Positions 24,667 to 33,707 of a DNA stretch of 41,527 nt are shown in pieces (positions within the stretch are counted from its first letter, which is position 1; each line of letters starts with the position of its first letter). The DNA comes from Rhodospirillales bacterium RIFCSPLOWO2_02_FULL_58_16. Its GTDB lineage: Bacteria; Pseudomonadota; Alphaproteobacteria; Rhodospirillales; 2-02-FULL-58-16. The position numbers and the translations under genes were made by a program. The DNA lies in NCBI GenBank assembly GCA_001830425.1, contig MIAA01000037.1, positions 1-41,527 on the forward strand. Reading direction: 5' to 3'. The notes under the pieces were generated by a model. The model had not been told where the DNA came from and did no database searches. It worked only from the letters and a program-made list of their open reading frames with translations.

Positions 24667-26148
24667 ATGAAGATTCTTTTTATCAATCCGCCGTCCGAGA
24701 ACACGGTCATCGAAAATCCTGATGAGCAGGGTGACGGATTTCTGGACGCCGAAGATTTCGGCGACTTCCCGCCGCTTGGAATGCTTTACGTTTTGACCTA
24801 CGCCGAGGCGAACACGTCCGGCCATCGATTCTTTTTTCTGGATTGCGTCGGAGAAAGAATCAGTCACGACGATCTGAAACGGCGCGTAGCGGAAATTCAG
24901 CCGGACGTAGTCGGGATAACAAGTTTCACCATCTCGCTTGTCGATGTGTGCAAGGCGGCGATGACGGTTCGCGAGACGGCGGGCAACGCCCATATATGCC
25001 TCGGCGGCCATCATCCCATTGCCTTTCCCTTCGAGGCGGCGACGCTTCCGCAATTTGATTCAATCATTGTCGGCGAGGGCGAGATCGCCTTCGCCGAACT
25101 GATCGAGGCTATTGAACGTAAAGAAGATTTCACCACTATCCTCGGCGTCTATACCAGGCAATCCGTAGAGCGTTATCGCGAACATAAATTTCAGGATAAA
25201 CGGTTCCTGGCCAGGATCACCTTGCCGCCGGCCTACATCGAGGACATCGATGCAATCCCTATCCCGGATCGTAACTACATCCGCCACATCCGCTACCAAA
25301 ACATCCTCGGCGTCACCGATGATCTGGCGACGATTTTAAGTTCCAGGGGCTGTCCCTACCAATGCACATTCTGCGATGTTCCCTATAAACGCTATCGTCC
25401 GCGCTCGGTAGATCACGTTCTTGACGAGGTCGAGGCCTGCCGGAAAATGGGATACAAAGAGTTCCGATTCTATGACGACCTGTTCAACATCAACGAAAAG
25501 AAGGTTCTGGCGTTCTGCGACGGGATTGAACGCCGGGAAATGAACTTCGTCTGGGATTTCCGGGGACGGGTCAACGGGGTGACCCGCGAATCACTGCGCC
25601 GCGCCCGCAATAACGGCCTCAGGATGATATCTTTCGGCGTCGAGACGGGGACGAACGAGGGCCTTTCGGCGTTAAAGAAGGGAACCACGGTCGAAAAAAT
25701 ACGGCAGGCTTTCCAATGGTGCGACGAACTCGGCATTCTCACGGTAGCCGATTTCATCATCGGCCTGCCGTTTGAGAAGAACGCCCCTGATGTGCGAAAG
25801 AATATTGATTTTCTGATCAGTCTTGATCCCGACTATGCCCAGTTCTCGATCCTCACCCTCTACCCGAATACGGAACTCTATGAAGAAGCCGCCGCCAAGG
25901 GCATCATCCGGGCCGACCGCTGGGAAGAATGGGTGGTCGATCCCAGGCCGGGGTTTATTGTTGATCATTGGGAGGAACATTTGAGCCTCAGGGAACTGGT
26001 GAAGCTTCAAAAATGGGCCTATCGGCGCTTTTACTTCCGCCTCCGCTATATCCTTCGGTCGGCTCTACGGACCCGATCCCTTGTCGAACTGGGGGCGAAA
26101 GCCGCCGGGGCGCTTAAATTGCTGAAGATCAACCGGCGCGCCGCATGA
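24667..26148 (+). CDS. B12-binding-type radical SAM protein
   Basis: 493 residues from the ATG at 24667 (a longer frame from 24622 uses a poor TTG start). The N-terminal cobalamin-binding-like domain (1-150) begins MKILFINPPS, with VVGITSFT and ICLGGHH. The radical SAM core follows, with C229-x3-C233-x2-C236 in SSRGCPYQCTFC binding the 4Fe-4S cluster, then GYKEFRFYDDLFN and RMISFGVETG. Such enzymes carry out radical methylations or rearrangements of lipids, sugars and cofactors; the substrate here is unknown. The stop overlaps the next gene (ATGA), whose product looks like a membrane glycosyltransferase, so a lipid- or glycan-modifying role is plausible. Confidence 0.88.
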   Translation: MKILFINPPSENTVIENPDEQGDGFLDAEDFGDFPPLGMLYVLTYAEANTSGHRFFFLDCVGERISHDDLKRRVAEIQPDVVGITSFTISLVDVCKAAMTVRETAGNAHICLGGHHPIAFPFEAATLPQFDSIIVGEGEIAFAELIEAIERKEDFTTILGVYTRQSVERYREHKFQDKRFLARITLPPAYIEDIDAIPIPDRNYIRHIRYQNILGVTDDLATILSSRGCPYQCTFCDVPYKRYRPRSVDHVLDEVEACRKMGYKEFRFYDDLFNINEKKVLAFCDGIERREMNFVWDFRGRVNGVTRESLRRARNNGLRMISFGVETGTNEGLSALKKGTTVEKIRQAFQWCDELGILTVADFIIGLPFEKNAPDVRKNIDFLISLDPDYAQFSILTLYPNTELYEEAAAKGIIRADRWEEWVVDPRPGFIVDHWEEHLSLRELVKLQKWAYRRFYFRLRYILRSALRTRSLVELGAKAAGALKLLKINRRAA

Positions 26149-27758
26149 CCGGCGTTTGGAAAATAAACATGACATGCCGCCCATGGCTGCTGATAATGGC
26201 TCCCTTAGGGGTGTTTTGGGCCTACGCCGTCTTCGTGATTGATCCGGCGTACTGGCACAGTCCCCACGAAGTCGCCAATCTCTCTCTCGGCCACGCCCTC
26301 AACATAGATCAATGGCTGGAACATGTCGGCAAGGGACGGCGCTCCCACTTCAATCTGTATGTCCATCCGGGCGTCCCGTTTCAGCTTCTAAGCTGGGCGG
26401 TTTACCGGCTTTCTGACCCGTTCGGCTTCCTCCCGGCTCAGGAGCTTATGGTAAAAACCCTGACCGACCCCCAGGCCTTTTATCTTCTCAGCCGCAGCGC
26501 CTGCCTTGTTATGACCGGATCGGCCATATATCTTCTTCTCCGTCGCTTGCCGGAGGCGCCGTTGCCGATAGCGCTGGCTATCGGTTTCAGCATCTTCGCT
26601 TATCAGCCGGTCTGGCAGTACAGCCTTCTCCTGCTCAACAACCAATCCTTCGGGCCGTTGGCGGCAGTGATCTTCTTTGTGGCCGGGTTGCGGGCGCTGG
26701 AGTCCGTGGATGCGGGACGCCGCAGCCCGTGGGTGCTGTTCGGCTTCATCGCCGCCGTTTCTTATACCATTGAGATGGAGTACTTTTCCTGGACCCTGGC
26801 CGCCGGCGCCGGGCTGCTTGCCGCCTTGATGGTCCGTCGCCTGACTCTGCGCCAAGCCATGGTATTCGGCGGATTTTTCCTGTTAGGATTCGCTCTGGGC
26901 CTTGAACTCGCCTCCTTGATCATGGACGGCAAGTTTACGCATCGGGTGATCGGCAAGATGTTTGCCTTCCAGGTCTCCGTCTTTCTCGACCCTGAATCGC
27001 TGGGGACGGCGCCGACGGGGCTTGGTCTTACGGCATTGATCAGGGGGGCATGGTTCCCGGCGGCGACGGCTTTCGGCTTGTTCATGGTTATCGGCGCCGC
27101 GTTGATTATCCGCCTTCGGCAGGGCCGTTCCGACCCGTCTTTCCTTGGTTGGGCAGCGCCGCCGGCGGTAATAGTGCTGACGGTTTTCGCCCTCGGCATT
27201 GTCGCCTACGTCAAGCTTCCTAATCCCAAGTATCTGGTGTCAAGCGTCAGTTTCATTCCTGTCGGCCTTTATTGGCTGTATCGCTGCGGGGGCGCGGCGA
27301 CGGTCAAGGCTTTGGCCCTGCCCGTGCTGGCGCTGGCCGCCGTCGCCATGGTCAGAGAAGCCGATGTCGAACGGCTGGCCAAGAAGGAAGAGGCCGCCCT
27401 GATCGATGATCGTCGCCGAATCCTGGCATTGCCGCTGGCCCCCGGCCAAAAACGACTGTGGACATACAGGATGCGCATGCCCGAATACGGCACGCGGCTG
27501 ACGATTCAGTGGTCGGCGGTGCGTTCCTATGACTCTTTGGTCGATGATCGCCTGTTCCCCGACGACAGCGAATACAATATTTGGCGCGGCGGCGTCAGAA
27601 TCAATAATGTCTGGCATTCCCTGAAGGACATCGACTGGCGCTATGCCGTTTTTAACAGAACGAACGATATCCAAGGCCTGCCTGAAGAATTTCGGGAATC
27701 GACAGCCGATTTGATCCAACTGGACAAGGTTACCGTCGCCGTCAGCCGAAACCGATAA
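26145..27758 (+). CDS. Multi-pass membrane protein, GT-C glycosyltransferase-like
   Basis: 537 residues, translationally coupled to the radical SAM gene by ATGA. About ten hydrophobic helices fill residues 12-410, followed by a soluble C-terminal domain of about 130 residues. The first periplasmic loop has acidic and His residues (VIDPAYWHSPHEVAN) and the motif LYVHPGVPFQ, like the catalytic loop and HPP-type motif of GT39/ArnT-like GT-C enzymes. Those use polyprenyl-phosphate sugars as donors, and the gene at 28539 could make such a donor. No close family is recognised, so the GT-C assignment is tentative. Confidence 0.6.
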   Translation: MTGVWKINMTCRPWLLIMAPLGVFWAYAVFVIDPAYWHSPHEVANLSLGHALNIDQWLEHVGKGRRSHFNLYVHPGVPFQLLSWAVYRLSDPFGFLPAQELMVKTLTDPQAFYLLSRSACLVMTGSAIYLLLRRLPEAPLPIALAIGFSIFAYQPVWQYSLLLLNNQSFGPLAAVIFFVAGLRALESVDAGRRSPWVLFGFIAAVSYTIEMEYFSWTLAAGAGLLAALMVRRLTLRQAMVFGGFFLLGFALGLELASLIMDGKFTHRVIGKMFAFQVSVFLDPESLGTAPTGLGLTALIRGAWFPAATAFGLFMVIGAALIIRLRQGRSDPSFLGWAAPPAVIVLTVFALGIVAYVKLPNPKYLVSSVSFIPVGLYWLYRCGGAATVKALALPVLALAAVAMVREADVERLAKKEEAALIDDRRRILALPLAPGQKRLWTYRMRMPEYGTRLTIQWSAVRSYDSLVDDRLFPDDSEYNIWRGGVRINNVWHSLKDIDWRYAVFNRTNDIQGLPEEFRESTADLIQLDKVTVAVSRNR

Positions 27759-27768
27759 AAGGAGCGAT

Positions 27769-28542
27769 ATGACCGTTTTTCAGGATTACGCCCGGTACTA
27801 TGACCTGATCTACCGGGACAAGGATTATAAAGGCGAGGTTGACTTTGTCATAAGTCGTCTTGCCTTCCTGCACCCGACGGCGCGAACCATTCTGGACCTC
27901 GGCTGCGGTACCGGAGCGCATGCCGAGGCCTTCGCCGAGGCCGGTTTCCCGGTCACCGGAATCGACCTGAGCGGGCCGATGATAAAAGGCGCAAAACGGC
28001 GCCGAAAAAGCCTGCCTGAAGATATTGCAAAAAGGATGGTTTTTCGCCGGGGAGACGCGAGAAACATCCGGCTTGAGGGAAAGCGTTTCGACCTCGCGGC
28101 ATTTCTGTTCCACAGCCTGTGCTACCAGATCAGCGACGAGGAAGTCATCAACGCGCTGGCGACGGCGCGAGCGCATCTGAACCCGAAAGGCGTCGTGCTG
28201 TTTGATTTCTGGCACGGGCCGGGCGTTCTTTCAAAGCCGCCGGAAACCAGGGAAAAGCGCGTGCAGACCGATGATGTCATTATCACGCGAATCTCCGAAC
28301 CAAGCCGTGACGCAAAGACCAATACCGTCGTCGTGAACTATGATCTTTCGATTGAGGATATAAAAACAGGCGCCGTCGCCAACATAAAGGAAGCGCATCG
28401 GGTGCGTTACTTCTTCAAGGAAGAAATCCTGCGCTTCCTGGCAAGCGCCGGGCTGACGCCTGTAGAAATCAGGCCATGGGGCGGCGCCGGGGAGCCTGGG
28501 GCCGACGACTGGAACGTCTATTGCGCGGCGCGGGCGCTCTAA
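27769..28542 (+). CDS. Class I SAM-dependent methyltransferase
   Basis: 257 residues with GGAG before the ATG. The SAM-binding motif ILDLGCGTGAHAEAFA starts near residue 41. Motif II-like VTGIDLSGPMIKGAKRR follows, then the acidic-loop region RRGDARNIRLEGKRFDL. This is the Methyltransf_25/11-type Rossmann fold. The N-terminus (DYARYYDLIYRDKDY) resembles small-molecule or glycan methyltransferases found in polysaccharide clusters. The substrate is not identifiable. Its 3' end overlaps by 4 bases the end of the convergent GT2 gene. Confidence 0.87.
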   Translation: MTVFQDYARYYDLIYRDKDYKGEVDFVISRLAFLHPTARTILDLGCGTGAHAEAFAEAGFPVTGIDLSGPMIKGAKRRRKSLPEDIAKRMVFRRGDARNIRLEGKRFDLAAFLFHSLCYQISDEEVINALATARAHLNPKGVVLFDFWHGPGVLSKPPETREKRVQTDDVIITRISEPSRDAKTNTVVVNYDLSIEDIKTGAVANIKEAHRVRYFFKEEILRFLASAGLTPVEIRPWGGAGEPGADDWNVYCAARAL

Positions 28543-29306
28543 CGGCGGAACGTCAGGCGCAGAATCGTCTTGAAACAATGCCACGCCGCCCAGGCAAGGC
28601 TGTTGACGGTCAGCGCCGTCTTCGAGACGCCTTTGGCGCGCGTTGACATAACGACCGGAATCTCGGAGATCGCCAAATCGGCGCGGTAGGCCTCGACAAG
28701 AAACGAAATACAATAATCCAGGTATTTGCCTTTGAGGCGAAGGGTGCGAAGAAGGGGGCGGCGAACGGCGTAGAAGCCGCTGGTGTAATCGCGATACTGC
28801 GGATTAAACAGGTGGCGAATAACAAAGTTGCCGAACAGGGAAACCATAATGGCCAACAGAGAATCCTCGCTCTCGAATACATTTTCAAGGAACTGTCGGA
28901 ACGTATTGCGCCCGCCATCCTTCCCGGCGCCCTTGATCCCCCCGCCGGCGACGTAGCGCGAGCCGATAACGACGTCGGCGCCTTTCCCGATTTCTGAAAG
29001 GAAGGCGCGGAGATAACCGGGATGCATGGTAAAGTCGGCGTCCATCCAAACCACCACCTCGCCCTGGGCGGCGTCGATTCCCGCCTGTATCGACTGAACC
29101 AGTCCGGGGTCCTCCGTCCGTAAAACAAGACGTAGCGCGGCATGTTTTTTTTGGGACTCGCGAACCGCATCGGAAGTTCCGTCGGGAGAATTATCATCCA
29201 CCACCAGGATTTCAATATCAATCCCCGCAAGCTCATCATAAATGAGGTCGACCAGCGGGCCGATGTTTTCGACCTCGTTGTAGGTGGGAATGACTACCGA
29301 CAGCAT
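28539..29306 (-). CDS. Family 2 glycosyltransferase, polyprenyl-phosphate mannose/glucose synthase type
   Basis: 255 residues from the ATG at 29306, which has GGAG nine bases upstream; starts at 29330 and 29336 are also open. The GT-A domain begins MLSVVIPTYNEVENIGPLVD and has DDNSPDGTSD and the metal motif WMDADFTMHP. Later come VIGSRYVAGG and a segment FRQFLENVF, typical of dolichyl-phosphate mannosyltransferase-like (DPM1) enzymes. There are no C-terminal membrane helices. It would transfer a sugar to a polyprenyl phosphate at the cytoplasmic face, supplying GT-C enzymes such as the candidate at 26145. It is convergent with the methyltransferase gene. Confidence 0.87.
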   Translation of the reverse strand: MLSVVIPTYNEVENIGPLVDLIYDELAGIDIEILVVDDNSPDGTSDAVRESQKKHAALRLVLRTEDPGLVQSIQAGIDAAQGEVVVWMDADFTMHPGYLRAFLSEIGKGADVVIGSRYVAGGGIKGAGKDGGRNTFRQFLENVFESEDSLLAIMVSLFGNFVIRHLFNPQYRDYTSGFYAVRRPLLRTLRLKGKYLDYCISFLVEAYRADLAISEIPVVMSTRAKGVSKTALTVNSLAWAAWHCFKTILRLTFRR

Positions 29307-29414
29307 TGCGGCATTCTCCAAAATATTCATCCCCATTCCCGATCCGGCCTCATTATAATGCCCGTTTCCACGCCCGTGATCATTCGGCTATAACATACCG
29401 CCAAGGAGCCTTCC

Positions 29415-29813
29415 ATGCAGCATTCAAAACCCGCGCCGGTCTTCACGGACAATCGGGGATCCATCACCGATATTCTGGCCAAGGTCCCCCTGGATGCGGT
29501 CACGATTATCCGTTCCAATAAAGGAGTGGTGCGCGGCAATCATTACCACAAGAATACGGTGCAGTGGATTTATCTGCAATCGGGACGGCTCAAGTCTCTG
29601 ACCCAGACAGGAGATGCCCCGGTCGTCGCCGGCATCCTGGAACCGGGCGACCTGCTGTTGACGGAGGCCCTCGAAAAACACGCCATTATCGCTCTTGAAG
29701 ACTCGGAATTCTTCGTCTTTACCCACGGCCCTCGCGGCGGCGACGGTTACGAGGACGACACCTATCCCCTGGAAATCCCCCTGGAGGCCGTGGAGATAAA
29801 GCTCCAGGCTTGA
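29415..29813 (+). CDS. Single-domain cupin protein
   Basis: 132 residues preceded by AAGGAG. The cupin motif 1 is VRGNHYHKNTVQWIYLQSG (His ligands in HYH). Motif 2 lies around PGDLLLTEALEKHAIIAL. The N-terminus (FTDNRGSITDIL) resembles WxcM/FdtA-type sugar-associated cupins and some carboxymuconolactone-type ones. It probably binds a metal and a small sugar or acidic ligand; reaction unknown. The next gene, a cytochrome, starts 32 bases later. Divergent from the GT2 gene across about 108 bases. Confidence 0.75.
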   Translation: MQHSKPAPVFTDNRGSITDILAKVPLDAVTIIRSNKGVVRGNHYHKNTVQWIYLQSGRLKSLTQTGDAPVVAGILEPGDLLLTEALEKHAIIALEDSEFFVFTHGPRGGDGYEDDTYPLEIPLEAVEIKLQA

Positions 29814-29845
29814 ATTGTCGACGGTTTTTGAAAGAAAAGGTTTCC

Positions 29846-30406
29846 ATGTCAATTGATCAGTCGGGACGGGTTCGGCTGCCGAAAAGCAAATTCGCATGGC
29901 TCGGCATTTTTGTCGCCGGAGGCGTCGCCGGTATTTTATTCCTCAGCGGCTCCGGCATGCTCTTTGATAAAAGCGAGAGCCTTGAATACTGTATTTCATG
30001 CCATGAGATGGAGCAGAACGTCTATCAGGAATACAAACAGACCATCCACTATTCAAACCGCACCGGCGTGCGGGTGGAATGCGCGGACTGCCATATTCCC
30101 AAATCCTGGTATGGCCGCGTTTATGGTAAAATCGCGGCCCTGCACAAGCTCTATCACAATATCCTCGGCGATGTGGATACTTCCGAGAAGTTCGAGGCCA
30201 AACGCCTTGAGCTGGCGCAAACCGTGTGGGCGGAGTTTGAAGCCGACGGCTCCAAGGCGTGCAAAAACTGCCACTCGTTCGAGGCTATGGATTCTCACAG
30301 GCAGTCCGAGGACGCCAAGAACGCGATGACGGCGGCCAAAGAAGAAAACATGAGCTGCATCGATTGCCACAAGGGCGTAGCCCACAAACTGCCCGAGGGC
30401 TATTAG
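29846..30406 (+). CDS. Tetrahaem c-type cytochrome, NapC/NirT/NrfH family
   Basis: 186 residues from the ATG at 29846. One N-terminal membrane anchor (residues 16-38) is followed by a periplasmic domain with four haem motifs: CISCH (49-53), CADCH (79-83), CKNCH (139-143), CIDCH (171-175). Proteins of this family take electrons from quinol and pass them to periplasmic reductases for nitrate, nitrite, TMAO and similar acceptors. No reductase gene is adjacent, so the partner is elsewhere. Its stop codon overlaps, on the other strand, the stop of rpmJ. Confidence 0.92.
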   Translation: MSIDQSGRVRLPKSKFAWLGIFVAGGVAGILFLSGSGMLFDKSESLEYCISCHEMEQNVYQEYKQTIHYSNRTGVRVECADCHIPKSWYGRVYGKIAALHKLYHNILGDVDTSEKFEAKRLELAQTVWAEFEADGSKACKNCHSFEAMDSHRQSEDAKNAMTAAKEENMSCIDCHKGVAHKLPEGY

Positions 30407-30528
30407 CCCTGCCTTACCTTGAGGCGCGGGTTGCGCTTGTTGATCACATAGAGGCGGCCATGCCGCCGAACGATACGGCAGTTTTTATCGCGTGACCTTG
30501 CCGACTTCAGTGAGTTTCTTATTTTCAT
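30403..30528 (-). CDS. rpmJ: 50S ribosomal protein L36 (bL36, 41-residue form)
   Basis: 41 residues, [20 protein letters not shown] to the end NPRLKVRQG, an unmistakable L36 of the longer form usual in alphaproteobacteria. It contains a single Cys (residue 17), so the zinc ribbon of the short form is absent. It is easily missed because of its size. The TTGACA-17-TATTTT promoter is upstream at 30611-30583. It converges tail to tail with the cytochrome gene; the stop codons share two bases. Confidence 0.97.
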   Translation of the reverse strand: MKIRNSLKSARSRDKNCRIVRRHGRLYVINKRNPRLKVRQG

Positions 30529-30582
30529 GGTCCAAATCCTCTTGTTCCGTCCGCCCGCGTCCGTAGAGCGGCAGAGGCGCGG

Positions 30583-30611
30583 AAAATAGAGGCAAGCCGA
30601 CGCTATGTCAA
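30583..30611 (-). promoter_or_regulatory. Promoter of rpmJ
   Basis: On the minus strand: -35 TTGACA (30611-30606), 17-base spacer, -10 TATTTT (30588-30583). This is a near-consensus sigma-70 promoter about 55 bases before the rpmJ start, giving a short 5' leader. Confidence 0.65.
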
Positions 30612-30626
30612 CGTAAAGCGGTTGCG

Positions 30627-31346
30627 CTATTTTACGGCGGTTGATAGCAGACGGTCGGTCGCGGTTTCAATGTCGTTTTTCAGCCGTTCCAGAAACTCCC
30701 TGTTATCGAGTCCCGGCGGTATCGGCTTCAGGAATTCGATGGTTATCGTTCCCGGCTGCTTGATGAAGCTTCGGCGGCTCCAGAACAGGCCGGAGTTCAG
30801 GGCCACCGGCGTCACCGGAACGCCTGTTTGCTTGTAGACGACGGCCACTCCCGGCAGATAGTCTCTATGCTCTCCCGGCGCGACCCGCGTGCCTTCGGGG
30901 AAGATGACGATCTGTTGTCCGTCGGCGAGGGCGCGCTTGGCGCCGCGCACCATCGCCTTGACGGCGCCGGCGCCGGCCTTGCGGTCTACCGCGATGACTC
31001 CCATTTTGCGGATGATGGCGCCATAGAGGGGAACCCACAGCAGTTCCCGTTTTACGATATAGGCCGGTTCGTCGATCAAAATATTGAAGATGGCGGTATC
31101 CCAGGCTGATTGGTGCTTGCCGGCGAAAATGACCGGACCTTTAGGGATATTCTCGCGTCCCACGACCCGGTAATCGAGGCCGACGATGAGTTTGAGGCCG
31201 CCGAAAATAATTCTCGCCCACAGGCTCGCCCCCTTGAGCACGACACTGCGGGGAAAAGGCAGGAAAAAGCAAAGGACGATCATATGGATAATCGTCCATG
31301 CCGCCATGAAAGCATTGAAAACCAGCGAACGGAAGACTTTCATCAA
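30627..31346 (-). CDS. plsC: 1-acyl-sn-glycerol-3-phosphate acyltransferase
   Basis: 239 residues, with an alternative start 3 bases in. An N-terminal membrane segment ([17 protein letters not shown]) is followed by the acyltransferase motifs: catalytic H-x4-D in [28 protein letters not shown], and [11 protein letters not shown]. The enzyme makes phosphatidic acid from lysophosphatidic acid at the inner membrane. It lies three bases after the ydcF-like gene and follows ftsE-ftsX-ydcF in the same direction, a common alphaproteobacterial order. Confidence 0.93.
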   Translation of the reverse strand: MMKVFRSLVFNAFMAAWTIIHMIVLCFFLPFPRSVVLKGASLWARIIFGGLKLIVGLDYRVVGRENIPKGPVIFAGKHQSAWDTAIFNILIDEPAYIVKRELLWVPLYGAIIRKMGVIAVDRKAGAGAVKAMVRGAKRALADGQQIVIFPEGTRVAPGEHRDYLPGVAVVYKQTGVPVTPVALNSGLFWSRRSFIKQPGTITIEFLKPIPPGLDNREFLERLKNDIETATDRLLSTAVK

Positions 31347-31349
31347 GGT

Positions 31350-31973
31350 CTATCCTTTTACCAGCAGCGTCACGCCGAGCATGCGCAGGCGGACAAGAAG
31401 AAACTTGTTGTATTCGCCGATGATCAGGCCGGTGGTCCCCGGCCATATCCACCACAGGTCGCGCTTGACGTGCGTGGGAAACACCGGGTGGGGAATGAAT
31501 ACGGCGTCAGGCAGCGCCTCGCGGAATTCCAGCAGGCTGCGCGGCATATGATAACTTGAGGTGACGATGCGAAGCGAGTTGATCCCGTGCCGTCGCGCCC
31601 AGGCGGCGGTCTCGGCGGCGTTGCCGGTGGTATCATCGGCGCTGTAGCCGATTTCGACGCAGCATTTGAACCCTTCGGGCGCGCGCTGTGAAAGCTCAAG
31701 CAGCTTGTTGACATCAATGCCGCGATAAACGCCGGAGACAAACAGCTTGTCGGCAAACTTCCCGGCCAACAGTTCCAGGCCTTCGCTCAACCGCCCGCTG
31801 CCGCCGGTCAGAACGACGATGGCGTCGGTGCGGGTGGCGGCGTCTTCGACCCGGACAGGGATGGCGGCGGCGAAGGCAAACAAGCCGATCCCCCAAGCGA
31901 TGACGGCAATAATAATGATCGCCGACAAGCCGATAAAAAATCGTCTGAACTTATATGGTCGTCGATAGAGCAT
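31350..31973 (-). CDS. YdcF-family (DUF218) membrane protein
   Basis: 207 residues from the ATG at 31973, which lies just after the ftsX stop (31976); longer frames run into ftsX. One N-terminal membrane helix (IGLSAIIIIAVIAWGIGLF) is followed by a DUF218 domain: DAIVVLTGGSGRLSEGLELL, KLFVSGVYRGID, and IVTSSYHMPRSLLEF. The family includes ElyC and SanA, which affect envelope polysaccharide and peptidoglycan precursor use. The biochemical function is unclear. It is in an operon with ftsEX and plsC. Confidence 0.88.
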   Translation of the reverse strand: MLYRRPYKFRRFFIGLSAIIIIAVIAWGIGLFAFAAAIPVRVEDAATRTDAIVVLTGGSGRLSEGLELLAGKFADKLFVSGVYRGIDVNKLLELSQRAPEGFKCCVEIGYSADDTTGNAAETAAWARRHGINSLRIVTSSYHMPRSLLEFREALPDAVFIPHPVFPTHVKRDLWWIWPGTTGLIIGEYNKFLLVRLRMLGVTLLVKG

Positions 31974-31975
31974 CG

Positions 31976-32860
31976 TCAGATCATCTTGATCAGTGTTTTG
32001 GTTACGGTCAGGTGGGCGGTCAGCATGGCGATTACGGCCACCGCCGGCGGCAGGCCGGCGAGAACCGCCCAGTGCAGCGCGCTCAACGAGAAGTCGGGAA
32101 GAAGCCCGGTCTCCATTTGCGTCGCCAGATGGCCGATCCCAAGCAGCGAGGGTATGGCCAGCGCCAGCCCGATGCCGCCCCCCTGTAGCCCCAGCATCAG
32201 AGCGCGGGTGGCGAACTGCTCGGCGATATAGGAGTCCTGGGCGCCGATGTGGTGCAGGACCTCTATCGCTTCGCGATGAATCGCCAGACCGGTGCGGGTG
32301 GTGAAAATGACGGTGCCTACGGTGGAAAGGCAAACCAGCGCCAGCACGGCGGCGGCCAGTCCCTCCACCGTGCGGATAAGGTTGATCAGTCTTTTGAGCC
32401 AGATTCTGTGATCGTCGATGGAAGCGCCCGCCGCCGCCGCCTCCAGCCGCCTGGTCAGCGCCGCCGTATCCGGGTCGGCGCCGTCTTCCAGTTCAACATC
32501 AATGAGGTGGGGAAGCGGCAAATCCTTGGCTTTGCCGAGGGCGCCCAGCCACGGCTCCAGCAGGGCCATGATCTCGGCGTCGCTGATGATCTTCGCATCG
32601 GCGACGCCGGGGGTCGCGTGCAGAACGGTCAGCGCCGCCTGTAGGCGCATTTCTTCCTTCTCGACGCTGGTTTCCAGAGGCGCAATCTGAACGGTAAGGG
32701 CGCCGCTTATGCCCTTGTTCCAGCGCGACGCCGTTGCGTTCAGCGCCATCACCCCGGCCAGGGTCATCACCGCCAGAAAAACCATAAAGGCGATCAACCA
32801 CGGCAAAAACCGGCTCAAGGAGTCGCTGTCAAGAGGAAGGTCCGTGCGGCGCGTCAACAT
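31976..32860 (-). CDS. ftsX: Cell division permease-like protein FtsX
   Basis: 294 residues. Cytoplasmic N-terminus, TM1 (LPWLIAFMVFLAVMTLAGVM), a periplasmic domain of about 120 residues with the usual FtsX pattern (VQIAPLETSVEKEEM, HATPGVADAKIISDAE), then three further helices (AVLALVCLSTVGTVIF and others). The segment TRTGLAIHREAIEVLHHIGA is the conserved cytoplasmic loop. With FtsE it controls septal peptidoglycan hydrolases. Its first base overlaps the ftsE stop. Confidence 0.93.
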   Translation of the reverse strand: MLTRRTDLPLDSDSLSRFLPWLIAFMVFLAVMTLAGVMALNATASRWNKGISGALTVQIAPLETSVEKEEMRLQAALTVLHATPGVADAKIISDAEIMALLEPWLGALGKAKDLPLPHLIDVELEDGADPDTAALTRRLEAAAAGASIDDHRIWLKRLINLIRTVEGLAAAVLALVCLSTVGTVIFTTRTGLAIHREAIEVLHHIGAQDSYIAEQFATRALMLGLQGGGIGLALAIPSLLGIGHLATQMETGLLPDFSLSALHWAVLAGLPPAVAVIAMLTAHLTVTKTLIKMI

Positions 32861-33585
32861 CAGGTTACAGTCTCAGGGGTTAATCCGAATACCGAAGAAA
32901 TCTTGGCGTTCATCTCCAGATTGCCTTTTTCCAGGCGCATGCAGTGATGGCCGAGGCGTCTGACCAGAGATTCATTGTGGGTGGCGATGACGATGGTGGT
33001 CCCCAGCTTGTTGAGTTCTTCAAACAAATGCATGATGCGCAACGCCATTTGGTCATCGACGTTGCCGGTCGGCTCGTCGGCAAGCAGCAGCTTCGGCCTG
33101 GCGATGATCGCCCTGGCGATGGCTACTCTTTGCTGTTGCCCGCCGGACATGGTCGGAGGCCGCGCTTCCAGGTGATCTTTGAGTCCGACCCAGCTTAAAA
33201 GCTCCACCACATGTTTGCGGATGTCGTTCTCCTTGACTCCGGCCACGCGCAGCGGCAGAGCCACGTTGTCAAAGGCGGACAGATACGGCAGGAGGCGGAA
33301 TTCCTGGAAAACAACGCCGATCCGCCGGCGCAGAGCCGGCAGTTCCCGGCGTCCGGTAACGGCGATGTCGCGGCCGAACATGGATATCAGGCCCCTCGAC
33401 GGCTTCAGGGCCAGATACATCAGCTTGAGCAGCGAAGACTTGCCGGCGCCGCTGGCGCCGATAAGGAAATGGAAGGAGCCTGCCGTCATGGACAACGAAA
33501 TGTCCTGGAGCACTTCCGGCCCCAGGCCGTAACGCAACCCCACGTTCTCGAAGCGAACCACGCAGTCATCGGCTTTTGTATTCAC
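32860..33585 (-). CDS. ftsE: Cell division ATP-binding protein FtsE
   Basis: 241 residues from a GTG start with AGGAG seven bases upstream. Walker A GASGAGKS, signature MSGGQQQR, Walker B LLLADEPTGNVD and H-loop IVIATHN are all intact. The stretch RRRIGVVFQEFRLLPYLSAF is typical of FtsE. It ends in a tail of about 25 residues longer than E. coli FtsE. ATPase partner of FtsX; together they regulate cell-wall hydrolysis during division. The divergent toxin gene starts about 120 bases away. Confidence 0.93.
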   Translation of the reverse strand: MNTKADDCVVRFENVGLRYGLGPEVLQDISLSMTAGSFHFLIGASGAGKSSLLKLMYLALKPSRGLISMFGRDIAVTGRRELPALRRRIGVVFQEFRLLPYLSAFDNVALPLRVAGVKENDIRKHVVELLSWVGLKDHLEARPPTMSGGQQQRVAIARAIIARPKLLLADEPTGNVDDQMALRIMHLFEELNKLGTTIVIATHNESLVRRLGHHCMRLEKGNLEMNAKISSVFGLTPETVT

Positions 33586-33673
33586 TCACCCGCTCCTGTC
33601 TCATCGGCGAACAATGACACGGTGAAAGACCCGAGGTCCATCCCTTATACTCCGTCTTGCGCGACTTCGATTA

Positions 33674-33701
33674 TTGACTATATATAGCGAACAGCTATAC
33701 T
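33674..33701 (+). promoter_or_regulatory. Promoter with overlapping operator for the RelE/XRE pair
   Basis: -35 TTGACT (33674-33679), 16-base spacer, -10 TATACT (33696-33701). An inverted repeat TATAGC-GAACA-GCTATA (33683-33699) lies across the spacer and -10 box, as expected for an autorepressed toxin-antitoxin operon. Transcription should begin close to the ATG at 33708, so the toxin mRNA may be leaderless. Confidence 0.6.
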
Positions 33702-33707
33702 ATGTAT

